Positions 39,701 through 51,600 of a stretch of 64,000 nt of DNA are shown one piece after another. How positions within the stretch are numbered: the stretch's first letter is position 1; each line of letters begins with the position of its first letter. Source of the stretch: Streblospio benedicti (Eukaryota; Annelida; Polychaeta; Spionida; Spionidae). Below the pieces are notes generated by a model, which was not told the origin of the DNA, made no database searches, and saw only the letters and a program-made list of their open reading frames with translations. Where the stretch lies: assembly GCA_019095985.1 (NCBI GenBank), contig CM032664.1, positions 61,692,038-61,756,037 on the forward strand, read 5' to 3'. The position numbers were made by a program, and so were the translations under genes.

Positions 39701-42700
39701 TCTTGTAAGAATTATTATACACATTATAGAAACAATACGATTTTGCTACTTTGCTAAAGTTTCTGTCTTAGATGAATAACATAATTTGGAAATGTCTAGT
39801 TTTTCTTTAGATTTACATTCTTACTTTCTCTTCTAGACACTTGGACTTTTTAGATAATGGAATGTTAACTAGTTGTAGCAAGTGAAATGTTTTTTTCATT
39901 TGAACATTATATTTTTCGTTTTTGTTGTGAAGAGAACCTGCAAGCTTGGTTCAGTGAGATGGGCAAACAGATTGCATCGCTGGATTACAATGATTCTACG
40001 GCAGCTGGTAGAAAAATTGTACAGCTAATACAGGCATTAGAAGAGGTAAATTTATGCAAATGCATGCAAATATAAAGTGGCATTGTGCCCATTAATATTT
40101 TTTTACTCTAATTTATCAACTTGATTTCCAAATCCTAGAACTTGATAATTATATACTCTACTCATCCCGAGATAGTAATTGAAGCTTGCTTCCAGAAATT
40201 GTTGCATGTTGTCTGTTTCATTCATAGATCTAATTATGTAATGAAAAGTTGAACAAATATTCATTTTGAGCTCACTTTTATTTCAAGGTTCAAGAATTTC
40301 ATCAACTAGAAGCGAATCTGCAAATAAAGCAGTTTCTGGAAGACACAAGAAAAGTATATTTACATCAAATGATCCGTGTCATCAATATCAAAGAAGAGGT
40401 TCTCATTACAATACAGATTGTTGCAGATTTATCTTATGCTTGGATTATAATTGATAGGTATGTCAATTAATGAAGTTATAGTTATAGATTTCAATAACAT
40501 TTATTCAATGCCCCAATTCGTTTTCAAGCGTTTTTCTATCCTTCATGAGAACCATGGATTATTTACGATATTCAGTGGCTACCTCATGTAAAATACACCC
40601 TTTGAATTCAATATAAAAGCCTGTAGTTTTAATGTATGAATGAACAACTGTATAATATATTTTCCCAAGTTTGCTTGTGAATTCAATTCTACTCCAACTG
40701 TTATGCCAAGCAATCTCCTCTACCACTGTATTGACATAGCTGAACACATGGCTTCCATTTGACTGGATCAAGTGGCCCTGAAGGGGCTCAAACTCACAAC
40801 CCCAAGGTTGTGAGACCAGAATGATACCATCATCCCAAGCTTGCTTGCCATAACAGTTAGAGTAGAATTGAATGTATGAATGTTTTAAAGTATTTTTCAT
40901 GGTTATTATCGACTGGTTGACTTTTTTTTATAAATGAACCTGTTCTTGCTCCTAGCTATACAGCATACATGCAGCAAGGCATCAAGAAAGACCCCTCTCT
41001 GGTCACAAAGCTTCGGGCTACATTCCTGAAGCTGGCATCTGCACTTGATTTGCCGTTGATGAGAATCAATCAGGCCAATAGCAGTGATCTTGTCTCGGTA
41101 TCGCAGTATTACTCAGGGGAACTTGTGTCTTATGTTAGAATAGTGTTGCAGGTAAGCCACTTCAGAACAGAAATATGAAAATATTACAATATTTTTGTGC
41201 GTGCGTGATATAATGAAAAAAGTAAGACAGAAAGTAAGAAATTAATTCATAAGCCTTTGGAAACACATATACAAATGCTCATACCGGTAGTATGATTTAT
41301 TTCAGATCATTCCAGAAACTATGTTCAGTCTCTTGGCAAGAATCATCAGTCTTCAGACTGGACAGATCAAAGAAGTTCCCACAAGACTTGAAAAGGACAA
41401 GATGCGTGAGTTTGCTCAGCTCGATGAACGTTATGAGGTAATGATTTAAACAACATTTTCATCTGCTAAATTTTGTTTGACACAATGATCAAGAGTTTAT
41501 GCATTGCTTTTGTGCTAAAATTTATGAAATAAAAGAACCTTAGATAGCGTTCAACCTTGGTAACAGTAAATACCTGACAATACCCACTTAAATTTGGTTA
41601 TCTGAATGCTAGTTAGGCCATAAAAGAGACAAGCCTGGCATCGAGTTTTACGTAATTGATAATTTGGTTGGTTAGAATAATGACCAGAGAAATTGAACAA
41701 GGGAATTCTTCCCTTTCCATGCGTCCTCAGATGACAAATATAACGCACCACGAGTCATGGATATACTGAGACAACTTAGGACCATCGCATGAATTACTTA
41801 TCATGCAATGTTTATGAATTGGATAAAATATCTCGGAAGTCTATATTTACATGGAAATGTGTCTATGCTCTACAACATTAAACCAAAGAGATGGAAATAC
41901 TCAATTATTATTGTGTGATTTTTATTACTACCTGTTACCTGTCCTTGGGGTGGGATTTGGCTACTCGGGTTCAAAATTCAGAATTTGTGAGGACCCTAGT
42001 ACTGATGGATTTTATTCACGTAACTTAACGAGTGCAAAAATAGAAGCAAGTTAGTGTGATCTTGAAGGTTCAAACGAAGCTTCATAGGTTCGAAGCTTCT
42101 CGCCACAGCTTTCTAAGGCTGTGTACTTTTATCATTCTTAGCTCAGGTGCAATGTAATAAACCCTTGATCAATAATTTTCCGGTCAATCTAAAATGTAGT
42201 TATTTTTATTAATTTTCTTACCGGTTTCAATTCATGCATGTAAATGTCCTTTTATTTTCAATTATTTAGGTTGCAAAATTAACACATGCCATATCTGTGT
42301 TCACGGAAGGAATCTTGATGATGAAGAGTACATTGGTTGGGGTGATAAAGGTAACACTCACAGTATCATCAGTTTGCATTCATATTCTAGTTTCAATACT
42401 TCAAGAAAATACTGCAAAAAGTAAGTGAAAAGATCTTATTAGGTAAATAATTACTTATACCTATTTATTTGTATTGATCATTTTGATTAGGTAGACCCAA
42501 AGCAACTCTTGGAGGATGGCATTCGTAAAGAATTGGTTAAAAAGGTTTCTACAGCTCTTCATAAAGGTCTTACCTTCAATCCCAAAGCAAAGGTTTGATG
42601 AATTGTTCTTCTGTTATATTTTTTTAAGTTCATAATCTAATATTGTATTTTAGTAGAAAGCTTGAATATTAGTTTAAAGATAATGCTCAGTCAAAATACT

Positions 42701-45700
42701 TTTTGTTCTTTCAGAAAAATAATAATGCATTATATATATATATATTCCACATTACTATTTATTACACCTTTAAAAATAACATCGTCAAAACACAAGGTTA
42801 ACAATCAAATGATTTTAATAGGCGTAGTGAATTTCTGACGGCAGCTACCATTGATGGATTTTTTAAGATGCTTTTGAATATTTCTGCTTTCACGTTCAAG
42901 ATTTAATGTTTTAAATTGTTTTTAATATGGATTGAAAATTTGGCAATTCGGCTGAGCATAACCTTTAATGAATTTATCTCATTTTTAGACAAATATAATA
43001 AACTATAATGTTGAACAAGAGTGCAATAGTTTTCTAAGGACAAAGGTATGTTTAATAAAAGTCTTTTTTTATATTCAAGTATGTTAAAAAAAATTTGGCA
43101 CACTATAATAAACTATTTTGAACAAGAGTAATGAAGGACAAAGGTATGTTTAATAGTCTAGTAGAAAAAACACTATCATTTCTAATGACTTACTAAGATT
43201 ATTACAGTGGATTTTTTTAACTTTTAACTCTGTGGTGTTTTCTTTTCTTAGGTGCTAGACTGGCAGAGTATTTATCAGTCTCCAACAATCCCAATACCAA
43301 GATTTGCCCCAGTAGATAACTCTGTCAATTTCATCGGACGATTAGGAAGAGAAATTCTTCGCATCACAGATCCCAAGTAAGCTGACATCATTATCAACTT
43401 TGTAATGAATTAAGAATAAATCATGACGATAGAAATAAAATCATGTCACAATATAAAGAGGAAATTAGAAATATAACTCTTTACACAATAACTTGCCTGT
43501 TTTCAGAATGACCAGCTATGTTGATCAAATGAGTGCCTGGTACGATAGCAAAACAAAACAAGAAATAGTCAACATTAAAGTATTTGAAAAATTGGAGGTA
43601 GGTTTCCTAATATTTTAAAATGTGAACATCTAACATTTTTTTTTTACTTCATATATCTGTATTTCACTTTAATAATGAATTTTACGTTTTATTCAGGAAT
43701 CCGTTGGAACTTGGGGTTTGACTGGTTTGGATAGATTGTTGTGCTTTATGATTGTACAAGAACTTCAAAATTTTGTCAGAGATGTGCGAAAAGGCATTCT
43801 CAAGGATAAATCATGGCTTGAATATTTCAACGCTTTCACCAAATCTATCAGTCCAGTCAGTGCAGTCGTAGGTTGGTCACATTTACGATATGAATGACTA
43901 TTCTATGTCTAGATGCAGCAGTCGTCATTCTGACACGCGTATTTAGACTAACATGGAGGTGTTGGTTTAAGACGCATGATGGAATTACAACGACCTCATT
44001 TTTGCTGTAATAATTATAGAGCAGATACAACAGTTTTGGACCAGTGACAATTTCCGACAGCCCATGTTGGCTTAGTTGTTTTAAATTTTTATTTTCCGAA
44101 ATAGAAATGAAACAATATATGACATTCTAGTTAGACTATTTTATCACAAATAAATAGTGTACAGGTATTGAAAGATATGTGAATGTCAACAAATCATGAA
44201 ATTTAATTTTCATTTTCAGCTCAACCTACTAGAGTTTATCAACAGGCTGTAACAAAAGCAAATAAGATTTGGTCACCTTTCTTAGACGTTATTTTGAAGG
44301 TAAATACAATATATATACAAAATAACAATTTGTTCATTTTTTAATTATTGAAATGAAACGTTAAAATATTGTTTTTTCATGGTATTAAGTAAGCTTTGAA
44401 GTTTTATTGTGATGTATGTGTTATTAAAACTTTAGACTATGATGGAATGCTTTATAAATTTTGTAGTCTTTTGAGCACAACTATGGAAATTGAGCACAGC
44501 AATTTGTATACATGTATTTCACATTTTGCAAAGATGTCAACTTCTCTGTCATTTTTTAAAACAGGTGGGACAAATGCAACTCCTACGAAGACAAATTGCC
44601 ACGCAATTAAACACGTCATGTAAATTTGACTCAAAGTATTTGAACAGTGGGCTGCACAATATGAATAGGTAAAATTTTCCATTTCCATTATCTGATAGAA
44701 CAACATATACATATGGTGTATATGTAAAGTTATTGGAACATGCTGTTGGAGAGCGTGGATTGGACTTCTAAGCCAGCAAATTTATACAAAATTTCATATT
44801 TCCTAATGCTTTTGGATTAATTGCTTATATTTCTTACATCAACATCCAATGAACAAATACAGGACCATATATGCATATTGCTTTTAAGTTGAAAAATCAA
44901 TTTGGGGTTGGTCTTATACATGAATGAGTACCTGGTATTTACATTAGAATTTCATTGGTCTAGACTTTGATGTTCTCAAAATTGGGCAGTGGTTTTTTTA
45001 TGAGCATTGCCTTTGGGTTGTTGTATTTTAATGTAGTTCAATGTATTGTAGTGCGTTGCTGGCCGAGATCGAGCGTCATTACCAGGACCCAAGTCTTCCT
45101 TACCCGAAAGAGGAGAATCCGCTCATGTTCGAATTGACATCGTATCTGGAGAATGCAGGCATCAACAACCCATTCACAAAAGTTAGTATTGTACTGTGAT
45201 GATGGGAGTCATTTGCACAAGACATCTTACCCTACTCGTACAAGCATCCAGTCGTTTTGACAATGCCACCCTTTACAAGGTCACCACATGTGTGCTATAT
45301 GCGGGCATCAAATCTGCACAACATCTTGGCAGCGTATTGCAAAGAGAAGAATGATATGTAACCTAAGTAACAGAACTCCGTCACCACCTCTAAACTGTTT
45401 TCACCCAGTGCTGTAGTCAGACCTTGATTGGCCTGCCATCAGTTGACCTGCATTGCCATTACATGTTGGACGTATGCAGTAAGATTGAGGTTTGAGAACA
45501 CCCTCAATTCTGCTAAACGTCTTTGCCACCTGCTATAGTAAATTGGTAGCATTATCGGAATGACCATCTGCGCATGTCAGGCGGTCAATTGCAATAGAGT
45601 TTAAGACTGGAAAGGAGCAAGTATGATCAACATGGAAAATGATTGGCAAGGCAAGACTAATAATTAAAGAAGCAGTCCATATTCGAACATATAGGCAGGT

Positions 45701-47050
45701 CATGAACCGTGAAAAGGGAGGACACCTCATGAGTTTACTACTCGAATATTGGTGGAAGTCGACAGGATTGACCGCCTGACATGTGCAAAAGGCCATTCCC
45801 AAAGGCAGCTGCATCAATAGGCTTTGAAAAGATTTTTACTTATTAGAATGGGTACTTCCATTGATAATTTTCACAATGCCCATTGATGCAGTTGCATTTG
45901 GTCATTCCGATGATGTCAACAGCAGTTGGCGAAACTGTCAATGTTTTTGTAAATGAAATTACAGTGTTGTGATAGTAAAAAATGAATCAACTCATGTGAT
46001 AAATGTCAATACACAAAATGCACTCAATTTTCCTGTGTTTCATGTGTCAGACGCGTACCTAAGACATATATATCGCATGTACAGTGTGCAAGTCCAATGT
46101 ATGTGTCGCGTTTTTTTCAGATTTATGTCACGACACAGAAGCTACCGCACTTTCCATTGTTCAACTTCCTGTTTGTTATATCTCAATTGCCCAAATTGCA
46201 GTATCAAAAATCAGTGGGTAAGTTAAAAACACTTATGTAAATTGAAATTGGTGGAAAACTTTTTTTGTTGTTGTTAGAATGTTGATATGTTGAGTTCTAT
46301 ATTTTTACAGGTGAATTGATATGCAAGAAACCAGGAGAGCCGATCGATGGTGTTCCATTCATAGCAGGCACAATAACTCTTCTAAAGCAGTTTCATTCCG
46401 ACAACACACAATTATTTCTGGCATTATTGGGGCAATATGTGAGGTCCATGGTTGATTCCACCATCCAAGGGTAAGCTATAATTTCAGTATCAAAGAGTAT
46501 GATAGAGTTCATTATGCTTTTTATATAAATAAGTTAATCTTTACAGTTTACAATTTGTTTGTTTTTCATTAGATCAAAAATCACGGAGTTGCCAAATGAA
46601 GTGGTTACCTTGCTTGTATATCTGGAGAATTTTATCTATTATAGTGGCTTGTCTCGAAAGGTACGAGAAAATTTTGTTATGCAATTCATTTCCTTATTTC
46701 ATGTACTTAGTACATAATCATATTTCATGAACGAAAGTATATTTGTGTTGGAATTCAATATTCAAATTCATTAGAAACTAAAATAGATACTTTTTGTAAC
46801 CGGTCAGTTTGTTTTGCCTAGACTTTCGCTATTGTCTGAAGAGCGGAAGTCTTCGCATTAGGCCTGACGAAGCTCTTGAGACAAGAGCAAAAGTCTAGCC
46901 ATGACAAAATGACAAGTTCCACAAGATATCTATTTAGTTTATATTATGACTTTCTTGAAAATTGATGATCATTTTTTTCTTATGATTTAGATGGTGGAGG
47001 CCCATATACCAAGCTACATATTTGACCAGTTTAGATCAACGGCGTCATAG
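36769..47050 (+). CDS. WASHC5: WASH complex subunit 5 (strumpellin)
   Basis: Scaffold subunit of the WASH complex, which drives Arp2/3 actin branching on endosomes. Exons: 36769-36993, 37112-37218, 37483-37567, 37674-37891, 38078-38303, 38680-38971, 39237-39361, 39502-39631, 39933-40045, 40288-40457, 40956-41151, 41306-41437, 42270-42350, 42491-42592, disturbed exon(s) ~42840-43045, 43252-43376, 43507-43597, 43697-43871, 44220-44299, 44565-44668, 45052-45181, 46121-46217, 46311-46470, 46573-46660, 46991-47050. All other junctions agree in phase; they give 3312 nt, and ~60 residues should come from the disturbed part, which would match the ~1160 aa of human strumpellin. Landmarks: [11 protein letters not shown] start, [23 protein letters not shown]-like block, [38 protein letters not shown], and a C-terminus ending in [12 protein letters not shown]. 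The acceptor at 36766 just before the ATG implies an upstream leader exon. Confidence 0.95.
38387..38476. mobile_element. ~90-bp inverted-repeat element in a WASHC5 intron
   Basis: CCAAGTCAGGTTAG on the left, TAACCTGACTCGG on the right, with an AT microsatellite and AAATAAATAAATAAA between. Likely a minimal MITE. Confidence 0.5.
40681..40875 (-). mobile_element. SINE-like element with tRNA-like body and inverted ends
   Basis: Minus-strand reading contains GTTGTGAGTTTGAGCCCC (B-box-like) followed by AGGGCCACTTGATCCAG and AAATGGAAGCC. The ends TTCAATTCTACTCCAACTG and its complement form inverted repeats. A fragment with the same GAGTTTGAG..GGGCCACTTGAT core is at 53882-53965. Confidence 0.5.
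42674..42968 (+). mobile_element. TTAA-flanked MITE, copy B (shrunken and mixed with exon sequence)
   Basis: Both ends match the family (TTAAAGATAATGCTCAG; TGAGCATAACCTTTAA). Internally it has many small losses, and from ~42843 its pieces alternate with pieces of a WASHC5 exon. Confidence 0.7.
42840..43147 (+). pseudogene. Scrambled and duplicated WASHC5 exon
   Basis: Expected here are ~60 codons linking KAK (ending 42592) to VLDWQ (43252). Visible fragments in order: ACC ATT GAT GGA TTT (TIDGF), TTTGAATAT (FEY), TATGGATTGAAAATTTGGC (YGLKIW), then 42989-43045 ending FLRTK with a good GTATGT donor. They are separated by transposon-derived bases. A second, deletion-rich copy of the same exon follows at ~43065-43147 (AATTTGGCAC, TATAATAAACTAT, AAGGACAAAG, GTATGT). 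No continuous frame exists in either copy. Could be an assembly consensus artefact, a haplotype difference or true damage. Confidence 0.7.
45540..45790 (+). mobile_element. Possible Penelope-like element 3' remnant
   Basis: A decayed stretch still reads DWKGAS..ENDW and then [17 protein letters not shown]. This recalls the end of the GIY-YIG-type endonuclease domain (EAIxIR...LNRDxG) in Penelope-like retroelements. It lies in the WASHC5 intron 45182-46120 and is broken. Confidence 0.4.
45792..45909. mobile_element. Inverted-repeat element of the CCAAAGGCA/TGATGCAG family, copy 2
   Basis: GCCATTCCCAAAGGCAGCTG and CTGCATCAAT face CATTGATGCAGTTGCATTTGG and TCATTCC. Directly follows the possible Penelope-like remnant. 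Confidence 0.6.
46781..46936. mobile_element. 156-bp foldback element in the last WASHC5 intron
   Basis: Inner arms CTAGACTTTCGCTATTGTCTG (46818) and AGACAAGAGCAAAAGTCTAG (46879-46898); outer arms AAATAGATAC and ATATCTATTT. Lies between the last two coding exons. Confidence 0.65.
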
Positions 47051-47288
47051 CATAGGTTTATTAGTGATAGTGCATTTAGTTTAGTGAAGACATTAAGTTT
47101 CATGTGTGAATGCATCCAGGATGATATTGTAGTTTTACATCATACACTGTACATGTATTATCAAATTACAATTCTATGAACAAGTACATTTCAATGAGTC
47201 CACTTTTCAGATAAGATTGTTAAAAATCAAATGATTTTCATATAAAAGAACTACTTTGTTATTTATTCAATTTATTATTTTCATAAAG

Positions 47289-47294
47289 AATAAA
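47289..47294 (+). terminator. Poly(A) signal AATAAA of WASHC5
   Basis: First canonical signal after the stop codon (47048-47050), ~240 bases downstream. Confidence 0.55.
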
Positions 47295-48615
47295 TTATAT
47301 TCATTACATGCTATGTGTTTGAGATACTTAAACATATAAAACATTTGTACACATAATAAAATGAAAATCAGCACATAACATCATAAATACTCATAAACAC
47401 AAAGTTAACATACCAGACTTATTTTCTCCAATGGACGGATTATGGGATGTATAAATTTTTGCAATACAAAAGTATTTTTCCTATATCACATGTTCATAGG
47501 GTATAAATGACCTATTATGACTTCAGCACTGTTTCCTAAATTACTTCAGTTTGTGGTTAAAGAGGTAAATTGAAATGGTAGTTATTGCTATGTTAGAAGC
47601 TAAAAACTTTTTTTTTTAATTTCATACCAGATGTTACAATATTATGAAATATTCCTGCTTGTTCTAAGACACTGAAAATAAACAACACAAAAAAAGTGAA
47701 AATCTCCCAAACACTAGACCATTCCAAAACATTATAATTTTATTTACATCAACATTATTGTTTATTGTAAATTCTATCCCAACTTGTATAGTTTCCAAAT
47801 GACATTGAAAGCTACCATACATAATAGCTTTTCATGTTGCATGTCTTGTCTTTCTTACCTAATTACACACACTTGAACATTTTGATTATTCTATCAATTT
47901 ATCACAGAGTTATGATTTTTGGCAGAAATAAATTAAGACTTCATGATTGCAATACGTCACAGTAACGTCACATACGCGAAACTTTCACAAGTGATGAATC
48001 ATGAAGTCTTAATCAATTTCTTTAGAATTGTAACTTAACTGTAATTTGTAATTTAACGCTTTGCGCCATTATTGAATTCTGAATTTTATTTAATACTGTT
48101 GAACAGGATTTCTGAATTTTTTCATATATATGGAACTCTTAAAAATCACTTAATGAAAAGGGCTAGCATTCCTAGTGATACCATCATACTGTATTACCAG
48201 CCGCAATGGTTTTTAAGTGAATGCCTCATCTACTGTGGTGGGTCGGCTGATATGGTTTGCATAAATACAATTGTATTATACAAAACATGATATTTTATCA
48301 GATCAATATTTTGCATCGTATATATGAACTTTTATAACTGGCCAAGATTAATAGAGTAATTTCTTACATATACCAGGTATATCTCTGACTTGTACCTGTT
48401 ACATCGTAAACAAGAACATTGCTTTCTTATATGTGGCTTTACAAACAAATCAGATACGAAAAATAACACAATATACAAAACCTACATTGTAAGTTAGCCA
48501 ATCTAGACAGTCACTCAATGTTTGTATGGCACTTAGTGTTGTTAACCTTGTCCTTCCTTAAAATGGGAACTCATCTCAAAGTTCAATTCATATCACTTTT
48601 GACCAGCCAGTTGCC
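47295..48615 (-). other. Convergent interval holding the IFT52 3' UTR
   Basis: No gene recognised. Several TTTATT motifs (for example 47739-47744, also 47262-47276) could serve as IFT52 poly(A) signals. The latter would overlap the WASHC5 3' UTR. Confidence 0.4.
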
Positions 48616-51600
48616 TTAGAATCCACCAGAGAGCATACCCGACGACATGCCCATGTCACCACGAGAATTGTACAATGGTGCTTCATCGCCCTCCTACAAA
48701 AAAAAACATTCAGGTTGTAAGGGACACACATGAAAGTGTATACACATGTAGCTAATTTATCAATATGGACAGATATTTCTGATATGGGGTTATATTGTAT
48801 AACCATTCACAACATGAGAGTTTTCCATCTTAGCCTGCAATGTATACAGAAAAACATAATATACATCAAATAGTCACAGTAATGTGGTAATTCTTTTACA
48901 TTTTTACATACATGTATTTCGTATGCGTATGTTTGTGTGCAAATGCTATTGTGCAATCGTAGAGTATTAAGTGCATGTTAGGTTTTGACTAAGGGATCAT
49001 CACTCATTTTCACTCAAATTCACTTTTACGTAAGTTGTTTTCTTGTTTGTCAAACATTGCCCATGTAAATAAAACAACACTCACTGCAAATCCACAGAAC
49101 AACACATTATTTGATGTGGAAATTTCAATACATAAATATACATAGATATAGTCATAAGATTATTGTCAAAAAAATTAAATTTAACATTTTCAAAGAAACC
49201 GCCACTTTGAACGTTTCACGCAATGTTGAAACGAAATTTAGCAATAGAGTTTAATTCATTTAGAACATGAAAAGGAACTACATTATAACAGAATTCACGT
49301 GTTCAATAGATAACGGTTTCTAAACGGCATATTTAAAAATAAAAATACTTCATGAGAGTGATTTACGTTCTGCATTTAAGTTTTTGTTTCATTGTAAGAG
49401 GCAAATAATTTGACTTCGTATGTCTTGAAACTTCCATAGAAAATTACTTTAAAATAAAGCTTTCGTAAAGCAAATTCTAAGACTATTCCACACAGCTGGC
49501 AACAATAGATGCATTTACAAAACACACTCGATGAAAGGGGAAAGCAATATAAATTGAAAAAGAAAGATTGAAAGTGGATAGTTCTGAAAATAAGTACACA
49601 TCACAGAATTAGGAAGATTGAAAGATGATAGTTCTGGAAAAAAATTATATCGCAGAATATTAAAAATCATAATCTATGTTCAACCGGTTAATACCTGATG
49701 CTCATCTTGTGGGAAAGCAAACGGTTCTTCCTGAAAAATAAGTGATGTTTATGATATTCAACATCTCAATCAATCAAATTCTAAGTTTATTTGGACAGAC
49801 ACTAATTATTCCTCAATTTGAGGGTGTGGCCTGGCTGCCTTTTTGAAATACTATAACACACTGAAAGAAATGCTATTCATATGTTGACTTGTTCGAATGT
49901 TGATGGGAGGTCACCTATTAAGATTAACACAACATATAAAAATTTGTCTTGTTATGGCTTCCACTATCAATTAACATAACTTGGTTTGGTTTTTCAAATA
50001 TTTGATATATATATTATATATGTACTGGTCATACCTGATTGAGTTTCTTGAATTCAACTACTTGATGCATGATATACTCCAGTATATGTTTAGCATCCCG
50101 ATTTTCTATTTTGAGTTTAGATGAGATACCCAGGATGTCTCCACATTCTCGCACATAATATTCTAGATCATCATCAGTACCTTCAAAGAAAATTTAAGAG
50201 TTTAATAACATAACTATCCATTTCAGTGACATTATCATTTTGCATAAAATATGATTAGGTATTTTACATGTTTACTCACATTTATTTGTGATTTGAGCCA
50301 ATCGTACTTTTTCATTTGAAAACTGTTCGTCGAGATCAAACAAATCAAGGTTAGGGGCATTGAGTTCACGAAATTGAGGAGGAAATACCTGGAATGTAAA
50401 AATTACATAGTAAAAACAAATTACAACCAATTTGAAGCAACAACTGTTTTCAGTCAGTACAAACAATGTACATGTAACTGATTTGTTAACAAACTTTAGT
50501 TTCGCATTTGTAAGAATTATTGAAAGAACAGCTGCTAGCAAAAATGGATTGATGCCTGATAAATTTATTTTTTGCATTTGAAAAACTACCCAACACAACC
50601 CAAAAAAGGACCCATGCTCTGTTAAAAGCCCACAAAAAAAATAGATTATATCATATTAATATCATCATTATTGAAATTTCCATATCGATACCGCCTCATG
50701 CTAAATCCCTAAACTGATCAGATTCAACAAAACATTCAACCTAATATTTAATGTAAAAAGGACTCACAGCTGGCTGTAGAGGAGGTAAAGGCGTTTCAAA
50801 CTGTGGTGTGATGAGAGTTAGAGGCTCGTGCTTCACATTGAGCTCACCAAATGCTCTAGAAGAAACAAATATTAGCTGTTAGAATTTTCACACTTGTCTT
50901 GTAATTGTATACATCACACAATCAAGGATAGGTAGGCTCATTACTTTGTTTTAGTTACTTTCAATAAATGGTACACAGGTGGTAGTCATTAAAAGTAATG
51001 CTCAGCCAAAACATTTATTTGTTCTATAAAATCCAGTATCAATGAACAATACATTTTCATTGTAAGAAGGAAAATAATATTTATATGCTCCACGTTTATT
51101 ACTTAGTACACCTTTAAAAATACCATGCCATCTTGTTAAGTAAAACACAAGGTCATGTGAGGTTAAACAATCGAATGTATTTTGATTTCGCCAGATGTAC
51201 CATGGATTTCCAGTGGCAGACGTCACATTTAACGTGACAAAGATAGGTGACTTCTTTCGTGTTATATTGTACCATGAGGACATGTCCGACGAAAATCAGT
51301 CGGTTTACATTTATCGTCTAAGCATATTTTTGGCAGTTACATAAGTGGCTTCTTACGGCATAATATTTAAATTGCTCAAAGTATTTTAATACACTATTTA
51401 AATGAAAGGAACTTTCAGCATGCACAGAACACATATTGGTTCTCTGCAAGCATATTTGTTCGGTCACCTCAAATATATAAAAAAAAATAAACTAAAAGCT
51501 TCAATTTATTTAATTTCTCAGATTAAAATTGTTAAAAACCAATAAGAATTCATATCAAAAATCTTAATGTTAAAATGGATTCCACTAAATATTGACTATG

